Assembly (NCBI RefSeq): GCF_024919295.1
Contig: NZ_JANWTC010000006.1
Coordinates: 121,136-185,135 of the forward strand
Length of the DNA stretch: 64,000 nucleotides
Source of the DNA: Corynebacterium lemuris
Lineage (GTDB): Bacteria; Actinomycetota; Actinomycetes; Mycobacteriales; Mycobacteriaceae
Reading direction: 5' to 3'
Positions 34,549 through 43,803 of this stretch are shown here, piece after piece. The notes beneath the pieces are model-generated. The model searched no databases and was not told the origin of the DNA. It saw only the letters and a program-made list of their open reading frames with translations. The position numbers were made by a program, and so were the translations under genes. The first letter of the stretch is position 1. Each line of letters starts with the position of its first letter.

Positions 34549-35487
34549 CTAACCGATGCGCTTCACCGCGTCCACCACCAGGTTCCAGAACCTGTCGAAG
34601 TCCAGGTCAACGGCCACCTGGGTGGTGCAGGTCTCGGCAGCCGGGGCCCGGAAATCGGCCACGGTCATGCCCGTGGTCAGCGTGCCGTGCAGCTCCACAT
34701 CCAGCGGGGCTTTGCGGGTGGTGAACACGGTGGGGTCGATGAGGTAGGCCACCGCGCAGGGGTCGTGGACCGGCGGGTCATCGAAGCCCTGGGCGTCCTT
34801 GTAGTTCTTGCGGAAGGCGTCGAAAAGCGCGACCACGAAATCGGCGACGTCGGTGCCCAGTGCGGTCAGTTTCTCCTCGACCTCCGGGGTGGCCAGTGCC
34901 TGGTGGGTCAGGTCGAGGCCGACCATGGTCAGGGGCCAGGACTCGTTGAACACGATGTGGGCGGCCTCCGGGTCGATCTTGATGTTGAATTCCGCCACGG
35001 CGGTCCAGTTGCCCACGTGGTAGCCGCCGCCCATGAGCACGACCTCCTTGACGCGCTCGGCGATGCGCGGTTCCTTGCGCACGGCCAGGGCGATGTTGGT
35101 CAGCGGCCCGGTCGGAACGAGCGCGATGGTGCCGGGCTCGTTGTTCATGACGGTGTCGATGATGAAGTCCACGGCGTGGGTGTCCTCCACCGCGACGGTG
35201 GGCTCCGGTAGCTCGTAGTTGTGGATCTCCATGCCGGTGTCACCGTGGATGTCCTCGGCCACCTCGACGGGGCGGACCAGGGGGCGGGTGACACCGGGGT
35301 AGATGGGTGCGTCGATGCCGGCGATGGTGGCCACCACCTGCGCGTTATGGGTGACCTTGTCCAGGGTGTGGTTACCACCCACGGTGGTGATGCCGAGCAG
35401 TTCGATCTCCGGGTTGCCGGCGGCCAGCAGCATGGCCACGGCGTCATCGTGGCCGGGATCGCAGTCGAGGATGATCTTGGTGGTCAT
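34549..35487 (-). CDS. uriH: Uridine-preferring nucleoside hydrolase
   Basis: A 312-residue inosine-uridine nucleoside hydrolase that splits ribonucleosides into base and ribose. The calcium-binding motif DCDPGHDDA sits at residues 8-16. TTVGGNH, ALVPTGPLTNIA and FNIKIDPEAAHIVF follow as in the family. It is the last gene of the uriR-rbsK-uriT-uriH operon, an order identical to C. glutamicum, which supports the uridine assignment. Confidence 0.93.
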   Translation of the reverse strand: MTTKIILDCDPGHDDAVAMLLAAGNPEIELLGITTVGGNHTLDKVTHNAQVVATIAGIDAPIYPGVTRPLVRPVEVAEDIHGDTGMEIHNYELPEPTVAVEDTHAVDFIIDTVMNNEPGTIALVPTGPLTNIALAVRKEPRIAERVKEVVLMGGGYHVGNWTAVAEFNIKIDPEAAHIVFNESWPLTMVGLDLTHQALATPEVEEKLTALGTDVADFVVALFDAFRKNYKDAQGFDDPPVHDPCAVAYLIDPTVFTTRKAPLDVELHGTLTTGMTVADFRAPAAETCTTQVAVDLDFDRFWNLVVDAVKRIG

Positions 35488-35514
35488 AGTGGAACTCCTA
35501 ATAATTCAGAGGTG

Positions 35515-36966
35515 TCAGTTGGTCACGGGGGTGGAGGTGTCCGCCAGGTTCCTGGCCGCCACCGTATCCGTGATGGATTCCGGACGGGGGATGAGCAGGG
35601 AGCACAGGAAGGCCAGGGCCAGGATGATCACGCCCGCCCACATGCCTGCGGCATAACCGCCGCCGGTGTCGCCGAAGCTGGTGGCCACGGCGAAGAGGAT
35701 GGCGAACGAGATACCGGCACCGAGGTTGAAGGCGCCGGCGTTCATGCCCGGCAGGTAGCCCTGGTTGTCGGCGGGGGAGAGCACCACGCCGAGGCCGTTG
35801 AGCATGATGTTGGCGATACCGGCGTAGGTGATGCCGACGAAGATGGAGATACCCAGGTAGGCCAGCGATGAGGTGCTGCCCACCAGGAGGGTGGCTCCGG
35901 CGACACCGGCGATGGTCAGTGCGATGCCGACCTGCAGGACGATCTTGTAGCCGAATTTTCCGGCCAGCAGACCGGCGATCGGGCCGAAGACCAGACCGGC
36001 CAGGGCATAGGGGGTCAGGGTCCACCAGGACACCACACCGGCGGACATGCCCGCGCCGTGGATGTCGTCCTGCGCCAGGTTCGGCAGCAGACCGTTCATC
36101 ACGGCGAACACGCCCGTCATGGTCAGCAGGGTGGTCAGCAGCAGCGCCCAGGTGCGGCGCTGGCCGAGGTATTCCACGCTGACCAACGGGTGTTTCACGC
36201 GCTTCTCAATGTTGTAGAAGACGACGATGCCGGCGATGCCGACCACGAACAGCACGGCGACGAGGATCCAGTTGGCGTCGACAAGCTTCCCGGCCTCGTT
36301 GAAGGCCATGAGCAGAGAGCCGATGGACACCGCCAGCGGCAGCACACCGAGCCAGTCCATCTTCGGGGTCTGCTCGGCGGTGGATTCCCTCACCCCGAGG
36401 GGCAGCGCGACGATGGCGACCGCACAGAACACGGCCATGACCCAGAAGATGGAGCGGAAACCGAGGTGCTCGGCCAGCCAACCACCGGCGATCGCATCCA
36501 CACCGCCGATGCCACCGTTGACGGAGGTCACGATACCCAGCAGCAGGGCATACTGCTTCTCATTGGGCACCTGCTGGCGCAGGATGATCAGGCATAGGGG
36601 CACCGTCGGGCCGGCGGCACCCTGGATCAGACGGCCGAGGAACAGGACGGCAACATTCGGGGCCAGCGCAGCGACGACACAGCCGATGCCGGTGACGATC
36701 ATCATGCCGATCAGCACTTTGCGGCGACCGATCAGGTCACCCCAGCGGGGCAGGAACAGGGAGAACAGGGCGGCCGCGGTGAAGAACGCGGTCTGGGTCA
36801 TGCCGATCTGGGCCGGGGTCGCGCTGAGCTCGACCTCCATCGTGGCCAGGGCGGGGGCGAGCATGGAGGCATTGAGCTGGAAGGCGAACACCGCGACCAG
36901 CAGGGCGATCATCAACGGGACGATCGTGGCAGCCGAGGCTCTTCTCGGCTCGACGGTTATGGACAT
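35515..36966 (-). CDS. uriT: MFS uridine transporter
   Basis: A 483-residue major facilitator with about 14 helices (DHA2-like layout: MTQTAFFTAAALFSLFLPRW followed by GDLIGRRKV). Its place between ribokinase and nucleoside hydrolase, as in C. glutamicum uriT, points to nucleoside uptake. The gap to uriH is only 27 bases, so co-transcription is expected. Confidence 0.87.
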   Translation of the reverse strand: MSITVEPRRASAATIVPLMIALLVAVFAFQLNASMLAPALATMEVELSATPAQIGMTQTAFFTAAALFSLFLPRWGDLIGRRKVLIGMMIVTGIGCVVAALAPNVAVLFLGRLIQGAAGPTVPLCLIILRQQVPNEKQYALLLGIVTSVNGGIGGVDAIAGGWLAEHLGFRSIFWVMAVFCAVAIVALPLGVRESTAEQTPKMDWLGVLPLAVSIGSLLMAFNEAGKLVDANWILVAVLFVVGIAGIVVFYNIEKRVKHPLVSVEYLGQRRTWALLLTTLLTMTGVFAVMNGLLPNLAQDDIHGAGMSAGVVSWWTLTPYALAGLVFGPIAGLLAGKFGYKIVLQVGIALTIAGVAGATLLVGSTSSLAYLGISIFVGITYAGIANIMLNGLGVVLSPADNQGYLPGMNAGAFNLGAGISFAILFAVATSFGDTGGGYAAGMWAGVIILALAFLCSLLIPRPESITDTVAARNLADTSTPVTN

Positions 36967-36993
36967 GGTCCCTCTCGATTCGGTGGGTGTGAT

Positions 36994-37902
36994 TCAGTTG
37001 TGGACGGCGGGGAGGGTGTCAGCGAGCGTGGGGTAGGAGGCCTGCGCGCCGGGCCGGGTGGCGGCGAAAGCGCCGACGCGGGCGGCGAATTCTGCCGCTT
37101 CAATCAGAGTCGCGCCCGCAGCGAGCTTTGCGACGAGCGCGCCCGCGAAGGCGTCACCACTGCCCGTCGTGTCCACGGCCGTGATCTGCGGGGTGGGGAT
37201 GTCGGTGAGGCCTTCCGTATCGCCGACGATGGCGCCGGCGGCACCGAGTGTCATCACCACGGAGACAAAACCCTGGGCCAGCAGGGCGCTGACCAGGGTG
37301 GCGGGGTCGCTCTCCGCGAAGGGCACGCCGAGCAGGTCCAGCACGAGGGCGCCCTCGTGCTCGTTGACCAGCAGGGGATCGGAGCGCAGCAGCTGCTTGA
37401 TTCCGACCGGGACGACCGGGGCGAGGTTGACCACCACCCGCCCTTTCGCGAGGTCCACCGCGCGGTCGAAACCGTCAGCCGGAATCTCGCCCTGGAGCAG
37501 CAGGATCCCGGCCTCGGCCACGGTCTGCGCGTGGGTGTCCACGTAAGTCCCGTCCACGTTGGCGTTGGCGCCGGGGACGACGATGATGGTGTTCTCGCCG
37601 TCCTCGGCGACCGTGATCACCGCCAGTCCGGTGGGGCCGGCCACGGTGGTGATGGCGGAGGTGTCCGCGCCGGAGGTGCGCAGGTGTTCCAGGGCGGCCG
37701 CGGCCATGGAATCGGAGCCGACGGCACCGATCATGGTCACGTCCGCGCCCAGCTGCGCCGCGGCCACAGCCTGGTTGGCTCCCTTGCCGCCGGCGCTGAT
37801 GTCACCACCGCTGCCCAACAGGGTTTCCCCGGGGCTGGGGTGGCGGTGGACGTGGGTGGTCAGGTCGGCGTTGATGGAACCGACCACGGCGATGGCTGTC
37901 AT
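36994..37902 (-). CDS. rbsK: Ribokinase
   Basis: A 302-residue PfkB-family kinase that converts ribose to ribose 5-phosphate. N-terminal VVGSINADL and GGKGANQAVAAAQLG bind ribose; the C-terminal DTTGSGDAFAGAL is the anion hole with the catalytic Asp. The ATG overlaps the uriR stop (ATGA). It handles ribose released by UriH and corresponds to rbsK1 of the C. glutamicum uridine operon. Confidence 0.94.
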   Translation of the reverse strand: MTAIAVVGSINADLTTHVHRHPSPGETLLGSGGDISAGGKGANQAVAAAQLGADVTMIGAVGSDSMAAAALEHLRTSGADTSAITTVAGPTGLAVITVAEDGENTIIVVPGANANVDGTYVDTHAQTVAEAGILLLQGEIPADGFDRAVDLAKGRVVVNLAPVVPVGIKQLLRSDPLLVNEHEGALVLDLLGVPFAESDPATLVSALLAQGFVSVVMTLGAAGAIVGDTEGLTDIPTPQITAVDTTGSGDAFAGALVAKLAAGATLIEAAEFAARVGAFAATRPGAQASYPTLADTLPAVHN

Positions 37903-38906
37903 GATGTGGTCCTTATGGATTCGCGTTCGATGAGGGTGGTGGGGATACGCAGGTACCGGTCCTGCGGTTGCTTCCCCTCAATGAGTTCGTGGAGTACGTC
38001 GAAGGCCCGGTGGGCCATGATCTCCACCTGCTGGTCGATCAGGGTCAGTGGGCGGGGCTGCAGGTCGAACAGTGGTTGGCTGTCGAAGCCGATCACACTG
38101 ATGTCCTCGCCGATGCGCAGGCCCGCCCGGTGGCAGGCCTCGAGGACACCGATGGTCATCATGGAATCCCCGGCGAACAGTGTTTTCACACCCTGGCCGA
38201 TGAGGTGGTTCGCGCCCTCGAAACCCTGGTGTTGTTCATAACCGCCGAGAAAGACAGGTTGCTCGGGGAGTCCGGCCTCGGCGCAGGCCTGCCGGAAGGT
38301 GTCCAGGCGGTGGCGTCCCGTGGAGGTGCCCGTCGGCCCGGAGAGGTAACCGACCGGCAGTGCGTTGTGCCGTGCCAGCAGGGCAACGGCCTCCCTGATG
38401 CCGGGTTCCGGGTCGGAGACGACGGTGGGGATGGTGCTGGCGGGGAGTTCGCGGTCCACCAGCACCAGGGGCAGGGACCGGCGGTGCAGTTCCTCGAGTT
38501 GATCCGCGCACCCTTCATCCGGGACGCAGATGATGCCGTCCACCCCGTGGCTGGCCAGGAAATCCAGTGAGGAGGCCAGCACCGTGGGATTTTCGTTGCT
38601 GTTGGTGATGATCACCGCCATGTCTACGGCCTCGGCGGCGTCCTGCAGTGCGGTGACCATGGCGGCGAAGTAGTGGTTGATCAGGCTGGGCACGACCACG
38701 CCGATGGTGTTGGTCCGGGAACTCTGCAGGGCACGTGCCTGGGCATTGGGCAGATAACCCAGCTCAGCGGCCAGTGCCTGGATCCGCTCGCGGGTCTGCT
38801 GCGTCACCGCCGGGTTGTCCGCGAGCGCCCGGGAGACGGTGGCGATGGAGACTCCGGCCTGCAGGGCGATGTCCTTCAGGGTGGGCCGGGGTTTCTCCGG
38901 GACCAT
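37899..38906 (-). CDS. uriR: LacI-family repressor of the uridine operon
   Basis: A 335-residue LacI/GalR regulator. The N-terminal HTH (TLKDIALQAGVSIATVSRAL) and hinge (LGYLPNAQARALQSSRT) are followed by a periplasmic-binding-protein-like effector domain. It is the first gene of its own operon and probably autoregulates through the double operator at 38932-38964. AGGTGA precedes the ATG. Confidence 0.92.
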   Translation of the reverse strand: MVPEKPRPTLKDIALQAGVSIATVSRALADNPAVTQQTRERIQALAAELGYLPNAQARALQSSRTNTIGVVVPSLINHYFAAMVTALQDAAEAVDMAVIITNSNENPTVLASSLDFLASHGVDGIICVPDEGCADQLEELHRRSLPLVLVDRELPASTIPTVVSDPEPGIREAVALLARHNALPVGYLSGPTGTSTGRHRLDTFRQACAEAGLPEQPVFLGGYEQHQGFEGANHLIGQGVKTLFAGDSMMTIGVLEACHRAGLRIGEDISVIGFDSQPLFDLQPRPLTLIDQQVEIMAHRAFDVLHELIEGKQPQDRYLRIPTTLIERESIRTTS

Positions 38907-38931
38907 GTGCTCACCTCGGTCGGCGTCGACG

Positions 38932-38964
38932 GAATGTAAACGTTTACTGTAAACGTTTACATTC
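38932..38964. promoter_or_regulatory. Double LacI-type operator, 33-bp palindrome
   Basis: Two TAAACGTTTA half-palindromes (38937-38946 and 38950-38959) are spaced 13 bases apart. Together with flanking GAATG/CATTC they form a 33-base palindrome centred at 38948. It lies 26 bases upstream of uriR and is the likely UriR binding site. Confidence 0.85.
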
Positions 38965-39044
38965 TAAGCCGGAAGAGGCCCTGTTGGCCAGCCCAGTTTT
39001 CCGCAGCCTGGTGACTACCGTCATACGCCCCCTCAGGGCACTGC

Positions 39045-39317
39045 TCAGACACCGGCTTCGCTTCTCGACGCCCGCACCAACCGCTCCACCAGCTCATCGG
39101 GCAGCGGCTTGCGCGGCGTGAAGGTGATGCCCGTCTTGGTCGCCTTCAGGTCGGCAGCCGCGATCTCCTCGGAGTGGTCCACGGTCGCGCCGGGGAGCAG
39201 GTACAGCCCGCACTGCCTGCTGAAGGCGGCGTAGCTGGCGATGACCTTGTCTGCCTCCGGGAGGGTGCGGGCTGGGGCTGCGGCGATGTAGGCGTCGTGG
39301 TCGGTGGGCGTCGTCAT
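39045..39317 (-). CDS. Short DUF1801-like (YdhG-type) protein
   Basis: A 90-residue cytoplasmic protein. The N-terminus (DAYIAAAPARTLPEADKVIASYAAF) and C-terminus (KATKTGITFTPRKPLPDELVERLV) resemble the two ends of YdhG/DUF1801 proteins, but the middle block containing the conserved pro-aromatic motif is absent. Family members are usually 110-130 residues. It is either a shortened member or an internal-deletion relic. Function is unknown. Confidence 0.6.
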   Translation of the reverse strand: MTTPTDHDAYIAAAPARTLPEADKVIASYAAFSRQCGLYLLPGATVDHSEEIAAADLKATKTGITFTPRKPLPDELVERLVRASRSEAGV

Positions 39318-39469
39318 GATGGCCAGTTTAGGGGCGCTTCACGTTTCGGAGTGCGGAGCTGACCACAGGGCGGGGTTCGGGGTCCCCGCACCGCGAGGTG
39401 TCGCCGGGTCGGTGTTGGTCGAGTAGCTTGTCGAGGTCGGAGCCGAGTTAAATATGGTGCAAAAGCCCG

Positions 39470-39502
39470 AATGTCGGAAACCCTGGCAGGGTTTCCGACA
39501 TT
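39470..39502 (-). terminator. Perfect 15-bp stem terminator
   Basis: AATGTCGGAAACCCT (39470-39484) is fully complementary to AGGGTTTCCGACATT (39488-39502) with loop GGC. On the minus strand CGGGCTTTTGC follows. It lies 22 bases after the sugar porter stop at 39524. Confidence 0.8.
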
Positions 39503-39523
39503 GAGGCATGGGGCGGAGGGCTG

Positions 39524-41038
39524 TTATACGGGGTCAGGCACCGAGGTCTGGGGGGAGCTGACCTCACTGGGAATGACCGGTTTCTTGATCTGCGGGGCAG
39601 GTTCCTCCGGGGAGTCCTCACCCATTGCCTCCAGCTGTTTGCCGTTGGTCTCCGGGACCAGGAAGAACACGAAGACGAAGGACGCCAGGGCGAAGAAGCC
39701 GTAGAGGCCGTAGGCCAGCTGTAGTCCGGCATCCGCCAAGGAGGGGAAGGTTGCGCTGACCACGAAGTTCGCCAGCCACTGCGCTGCTCCTCCCACGCCG
39801 AGGGCGTAGGCGCGGATGTGGTTGGGGAACATCTCCCCCAGCAGCACCCAGACCGTCGGACCCCAGCTCATTCCGAAGCCGATGACGAACAGGTTGGCAG
39901 CCACCAGGGCGATCGGACCCCAGGAACCCGGTAGCACCGGGGCACCGTCAATGACGTTTGCCTGGGCGAAGGCCAGGGCCATCGTTCCCAGCGAGACGGT
40001 CATGATCGCGGAACCGATCAGCAGAAGTCGTCGTCGGCCGACACGGTCGATCAACAGGATCGCGATGATGGTGGCGACAATGTTGGTCACCGCGGTGATC
40101 ACCGAGATGATGAAGGAGTCGGATTCCTGGAAACCCACGGCCTGCCAGAGCGTGGTGGAGTAGTAGAAGATGACGTTGATACCCACGAACTGCTGGAAGA
40201 CAGAGAGAAGAATGCCGATCCAGACCAGTGGCAGCAGGCCGAAACGGCCGCCGAGCAGGTCACTGAACTTCTGTCGGCTCTCCAGCTTGACCGTGCTGAG
40301 CATCGAGTCAATTGCGCGGTCGATGCTGGCCTCTGTGCGCATGCCAACCACCTCACGCAGCACCTGACGGGCCTCAGCTGTCCGGCCTCGAGAAGTCAGG
40401 AACCTGGGCGATTCCGGCAACCGGACGGCCAACACGCCGTAGACCAGGGAGGGGAGGGCAGCGGAGATGAGCATCCAGCGCCAGGCGGGCAACCCGAGCC
40501 ACAATTCTGAGGAGGCGCTGCCGGCCACCCAGGCCAACACGGCGCTGGTGAGCAGTGCCATGAAGATACCGGTCACCAGGGCCAGCTGTTGCATGGTGGC
40601 CAGGGTGCCACGGTGCTTGGCCGGACTGACCTCCGCGATGTATCCCGGGGCGATCACCGAGGCGAAGCCAATTCCGACACCACCGAGGAAGCGCCAGATG
40701 ATCAGGTCGATGACACCGAAGGCCAGTCCCGCACCGACGGAGGAGACGAACAAAATGGTTGCCGCGATGACCATGGTTTTCACCCGGCCGATACGGTCGG
40801 CGCAGATTCCGGCGGTCCAGGCGCCGACGCCGGCACCCAGCAGCGCAACGGAGACCACGAAGCCCAGGACCGCCGTGTTCAGGGAGAACTGCTCGCGAAT
40901 GGCTTCCACCGTGCCGTTGATGATGGAGCTGTCGAAGCCGAACAGGAAGCCACCGAGGGCTGCGGTGGCCACGACGCCGATGAGCCGGGAGTTCACCCGC
41001 TCGTCGGCGGTATATGTTGTGTCTGTCATGACGGGCAT
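39524..41038 (-). CDS. MFS sugar porter
   Basis: A 504-residue sugar porter family transporter with 12 helices. Motifs: GFLFGFDSSIINGT (helix 1), DRIGRVKTM (loop 2-3), PESPRFLTSRGR after helix 6, and PETNGKQLE at the end of helix 12. These are typical of XylE/IolT/AraE-type proton symporters. The ATG at 41038 has GAGAAG five bases upstream. It shares direction with the DUF1479 gene upstream (about 120 bases). Confidence 0.88.
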   Translation of the reverse strand: MPVMTDTTYTADERVNSRLIGVVATAALGGFLFGFDSSIINGTVEAIREQFSLNTAVLGFVVSVALLGAGVGAWTAGICADRIGRVKTMVIAATILFVSSVGAGLAFGVIDLIIWRFLGGVGIGFASVIAPGYIAEVSPAKHRGTLATMQQLALVTGIFMALLTSAVLAWVAGSASSELWLGLPAWRWMLISAALPSLVYGVLAVRLPESPRFLTSRGRTAEARQVLREVVGMRTEASIDRAIDSMLSTVKLESRQKFSDLLGGRFGLLPLVWIGILLSVFQQFVGINVIFYYSTTLWQAVGFQESDSFIISVITAVTNIVATIIAILLIDRVGRRRLLLIGSAIMTVSLGTMALAFAQANVIDGAPVLPGSWGPIALVAANLFVIGFGMSWGPTVWVLLGEMFPNHIRAYALGVGGAAQWLANFVVSATFPSLADAGLQLAYGLYGFFALASFVFVFFLVPETNGKQLEAMGEDSPEEPAPQIKKPVIPSEVSSPQTSVPDPV

Positions 41039-41155
41039 CAATTCTTCTCGTCCCCGCAGGGCGTGCACGGGGTGGTTTTCAGTTACCTATGGACATGAAA
41101 TGGGCAGGCCCGTCCATTGCCTGACGGGCCGCGACCATCTCCGCGATCTGGGGGA

Positions 41156-42421
41156 CTACAGGCCTAGACCGCGTCGGCCGATGTCATTGAGGTCGTCGGC
41201 GGTGAAACGGTCTTTCCACCCGACCTCGTAATCCTCGGCCGGAAAATCATCCGGGGAGGTGCCCCGGAGGAAGTGCTGGCCCACCGCACGGGAGTAGGCC
41301 TGGTTCTTGTCACACATGGGGGCGGCCGGGATGTACATGACGTTGCCCCAGCCCTGCTGGTCTTCGACGGGATCGACGGCGTGGACGACGTCGGCGTGCC
41401 ACCACACGCTGTCCCCGGCCTGCAGGTCCGGGATATTGGTCAGTCCGCGCATGAGCAGCGGATGCCACTTCTCGTTGACGGCGAGCACCCGGCTGGGAGC
41501 AGCGCCACAGAGGTCATCGTCGGCGACATCGTCGAGCAGGGCGCGCAGCAGGATGTAGGCCATCGCCTCCGGGATCGGCACGGTGGCCAGCACTCCCTGG
41601 TCACGCTGCTGATCGGACAGGGCGGTCCAGCCCTGGAAGGTGCGGAAGGCCGAGCACATGGTGGACCCACCCTCATACTCGTTGACCTCGGTGCGGTGTG
41701 CCGCGTCCCAGGGGTCGTAGTCGGCGAAGTTGCCGGTGAAGATGTTGTGGAAGACCTTCTGGTAGGCGGGCAGCAGCCAGCGCTCCACCGCGCCTGAGTC
41801 GGTGTGGGCACCCAGTCCGGAGGAGTTGGTGCCCGGCGGGCGGCGGCGGATGCGGTCCGGGTACATGCTGTCCTGATCCGGGTCGAACCACTGCACGCCT
41901 TCGGACTCGAACTTCCACCGGTGGTTGAGGAAGGCCTGGACATTGGCGGTGCGCTCGGACTGTCGCGCCTGCATCTGCGGCCTGGACCAGTAGATGGGGA
42001 AGATCTCCGGGCGGGAGGCGGCCAGGGTACCGAAGAAGTCATCGCCGGGGCCACGGTACTGGGAGTCAAAGTCATTGACATCGAGGTAGTCGACCAGCTC
42101 ACGGTCGAATTCCAGGGCCTGCTCGCGCGGGAAGTGCTCCCGCACGACGAGAACACCGTAGCGGCGGACCTTCTCCTTGAACTCCTCGGAGATGTTGCCG
42201 GCTTCGATGTCCGCGTAGTTGATTTCGGGCCAGATCGACTCGCCGCGGGCATTATGCTCCTCGATCTCGATCACGCGTTCTTCGATGAAGGCCTCCACCT
42301 CGCGGAAGGCGGCGTCCACGTCCCCGATCTGGGCGCGCAGTTTCGCCTTGGTCTCGCGGATGGCGGCGGGCAGATCGTCGGGCAGGGGGGTTGCGGTGTG
42401 CTGGGGGCTGGCGATGGTCAT
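41156..42421 (-). CDS. DUF1479 (YbiU-like) putative Fe(II)/2-oxoglutarate oxygenase
   Basis: A 421-residue DUF1479 protein. The central HTDSG and the later HADVVHAVDP provide the H-x-D...H triad expected of cupin-type iron(II) oxygenases. RRRPPGTNSSGLGAHTDSG and GNVMYIPAAPMCDKN are recognisable family blocks. In vivo substrate is unknown. It lies between a sugar porter and a ROK regulator and is divergent from the latter, suggesting a role in the catabolism of an unusual carbohydrate. Confidence 0.83.
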   Translation of the reverse strand: MTIASPQHTATPLPDDLPAAIRETKAKLRAQIGDVDAAFREVEAFIEERVIEIEEHNARGESIWPEINYADIEAGNISEEFKEKVRRYGVLVVREHFPREQALEFDRELVDYLDVNDFDSQYRGPGDDFFGTLAASRPEIFPIYWSRPQMQARQSERTANVQAFLNHRWKFESEGVQWFDPDQDSMYPDRIRRRPPGTNSSGLGAHTDSGAVERWLLPAYQKVFHNIFTGNFADYDPWDAAHRTEVNEYEGGSTMCSAFRTFQGWTALSDQQRDQGVLATVPIPEAMAYILLRALLDDVADDDLCGAAPSRVLAVNEKWHPLLMRGLTNIPDLQAGDSVWWHADVVHAVDPVEDQQGWGNVMYIPAAPMCDKNQAYSRAVGQHFLRGTSPDDFPAEDYEVGWKDRFTADDLNDIGRRGLGL

Positions 42422-42441
42422 GAGGTTTCTCCTCGCTCCTC

Positions 42442-42464
42442 AAATCATTTGGTTAAATTGATTT
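42442..42464. promoter_or_regulatory. Candidate ROK operator AAATCA-N11-TGATTT
   Basis: An AT-rich inverted repeat with six-base arms lies in the divergent region between the DUF1479 gene and the ROK regulator gene, about 20 bases upstream of the DUF1479 start. Spacing suits a dimeric repressor such as the ROK protein next door. Confidence 0.45.
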
Positions 42465-42590
42465 ACTAGAAGATAGCGTGAGTGCCATCACATGTAAAGG
42501 GCTTCGCTTGGGCAGGGCACAAAAGACAAGCCCGCGCCATCCGACCGGGGGTGCTCCCTTTTTTCTAAAGTCGCTGATAGGAGGACATTT

Positions 42591-43742
42591 ATGACTACAC
42601 TTGCTGCAATGCCACCCCTGTTTTCCCCGCAACCGGTCCCCAGCAGCCTGATGGGGATGACGGACCAGACATTTTTGGGGTACCTGTTCTCCCATGGCAC
42701 CGGGACCCGGGCAGAGATTGCCAGGATCACCGGGATCTCCAAGCCCACCATTTCGGACTCCGCGAACCGCCTGCAGTCCGCTGGGCTCATTGTTGAAGCA
42801 GGTGAAACCCCGCCCCGCGGTCGGGGTCGACGCGCCATGACCTACCAGCCCAATCCTGACCACGGACATGTCAGCGCGGTGGTGCTGGAGCGGCGCCATA
42901 ACGTGGTTCGGGCCCTGGATTTCTGCGGTGACCTGCGTTGGGAAGAACGCTCCGAAACGGATATGACGTTCTCGGAGGGGATCGCGTGGGCGAGGGAACA
43001 CCTGGCGGCGGCCGCAGCCCACATGGCGACCCCCTGTCGGGCGGCCACCATTTCTGTTGCTGCCCCGGTCAATCCCGGGACCGGAGCGGTTCAACCCATG
43101 GCCGGAGCTCCCCTCGGCGGCGTCGTCCCCGACATCACAGCCGCCCTGGGGCTGGCGGATGTCCCCAGGGTCCGGGTGGACAATGACGTGAACTGGGCGG
43201 CACGGGCTGAGGCAACCGATCCAGCCAAGGAACCGGAACGGTCATTTCTCTACGTCTACCTGGGTGCCGGCGTCGGCGGCGCCCTCGTCGCCGAGGGCAG
43301 CGTCATCCGGGGAGCCAATGGTGCCGCCGGTGAGATCAGTTTTCTGCGCACCCCGAAGGGCACCACCCTGCACGCCGAGCTCTCTTCCTTGAGCTTCGGC
43401 AGCCCAGATCATTCCTCCATCGACATTGATCTGGCACTTGCCGCGCTCCAGGACCCGGACAATGGAGAGGCCCGTTACGCTACGGATCTGCTGGCTCAGG
43501 CGGTCCTGGATGCTGCGACAGTTTTTGACCCGGGCACAGTCGTGCTCAGTGGCCCCTTGAGTGCCGCCGACCTGCTTATCGAACGCCTCCGTACCAGGGT
43601 AGAGGCGGGTCGCATCGCACCGGTTGCCCTCATCCGGGGCCGGGCTGATGATGAGCTTCTCGTCGCGGGCGTATCGCGGCATGCCGTGCACGACGCCTGG
43701 GACGCAGCTATGACGTCGGCTCTGACCATCGCCCAGGATTAA
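42591..43742 (+). CDS. ROK-family transcriptional regulator
   Basis: A 383-residue NagC/XylR-type protein. N-terminal winged helix (GTRAEIARITGISKPTISDSANRL) is followed by a sugar-kinase-like ROK domain (VRVDNDVNWAARAE, FLYVYLGAGVGGALV, NGAAGEISFL). The CXCGXXGC zinc motif of many ROK proteins is not evident, so ligand sensing may differ. AGGAGG precedes the ATG. It probably controls the divergent DUF1479/sugar porter genes and the downstream dehydrogenase. Confidence 0.86.
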   Translation: MTTLAAMPPLFSPQPVPSSLMGMTDQTFLGYLFSHGTGTRAEIARITGISKPTISDSANRLQSAGLIVEAGETPPRGRGRRAMTYQPNPDHGHVSAVVLERRHNVVRALDFCGDLRWEERSETDMTFSEGIAWAREHLAAAAAHMATPCRAATISVAAPVNPGTGAVQPMAGAPLGGVVPDITAALGLADVPRVRVDNDVNWAARAEATDPAKEPERSFLYVYLGAGVGGALVAEGSVIRGANGAAGEISFLRTPKGTTLHAELSSLSFGSPDHSSIDIDLALAALQDPDNGEARYATDLLAQAVLDAATVFDPGTVVLSGPLSAADLLIERLRTRVEAGRIAPVALIRGRADDELLVAGVSRHAVHDAWDAAMTSALTIAQD

Positions 43743-43803
43743 CTCCCTGCAGGCACCTGATGCGGTAGACCACAGACCGGACAGAAAATTTTAGGGGAAA
43801 CAC

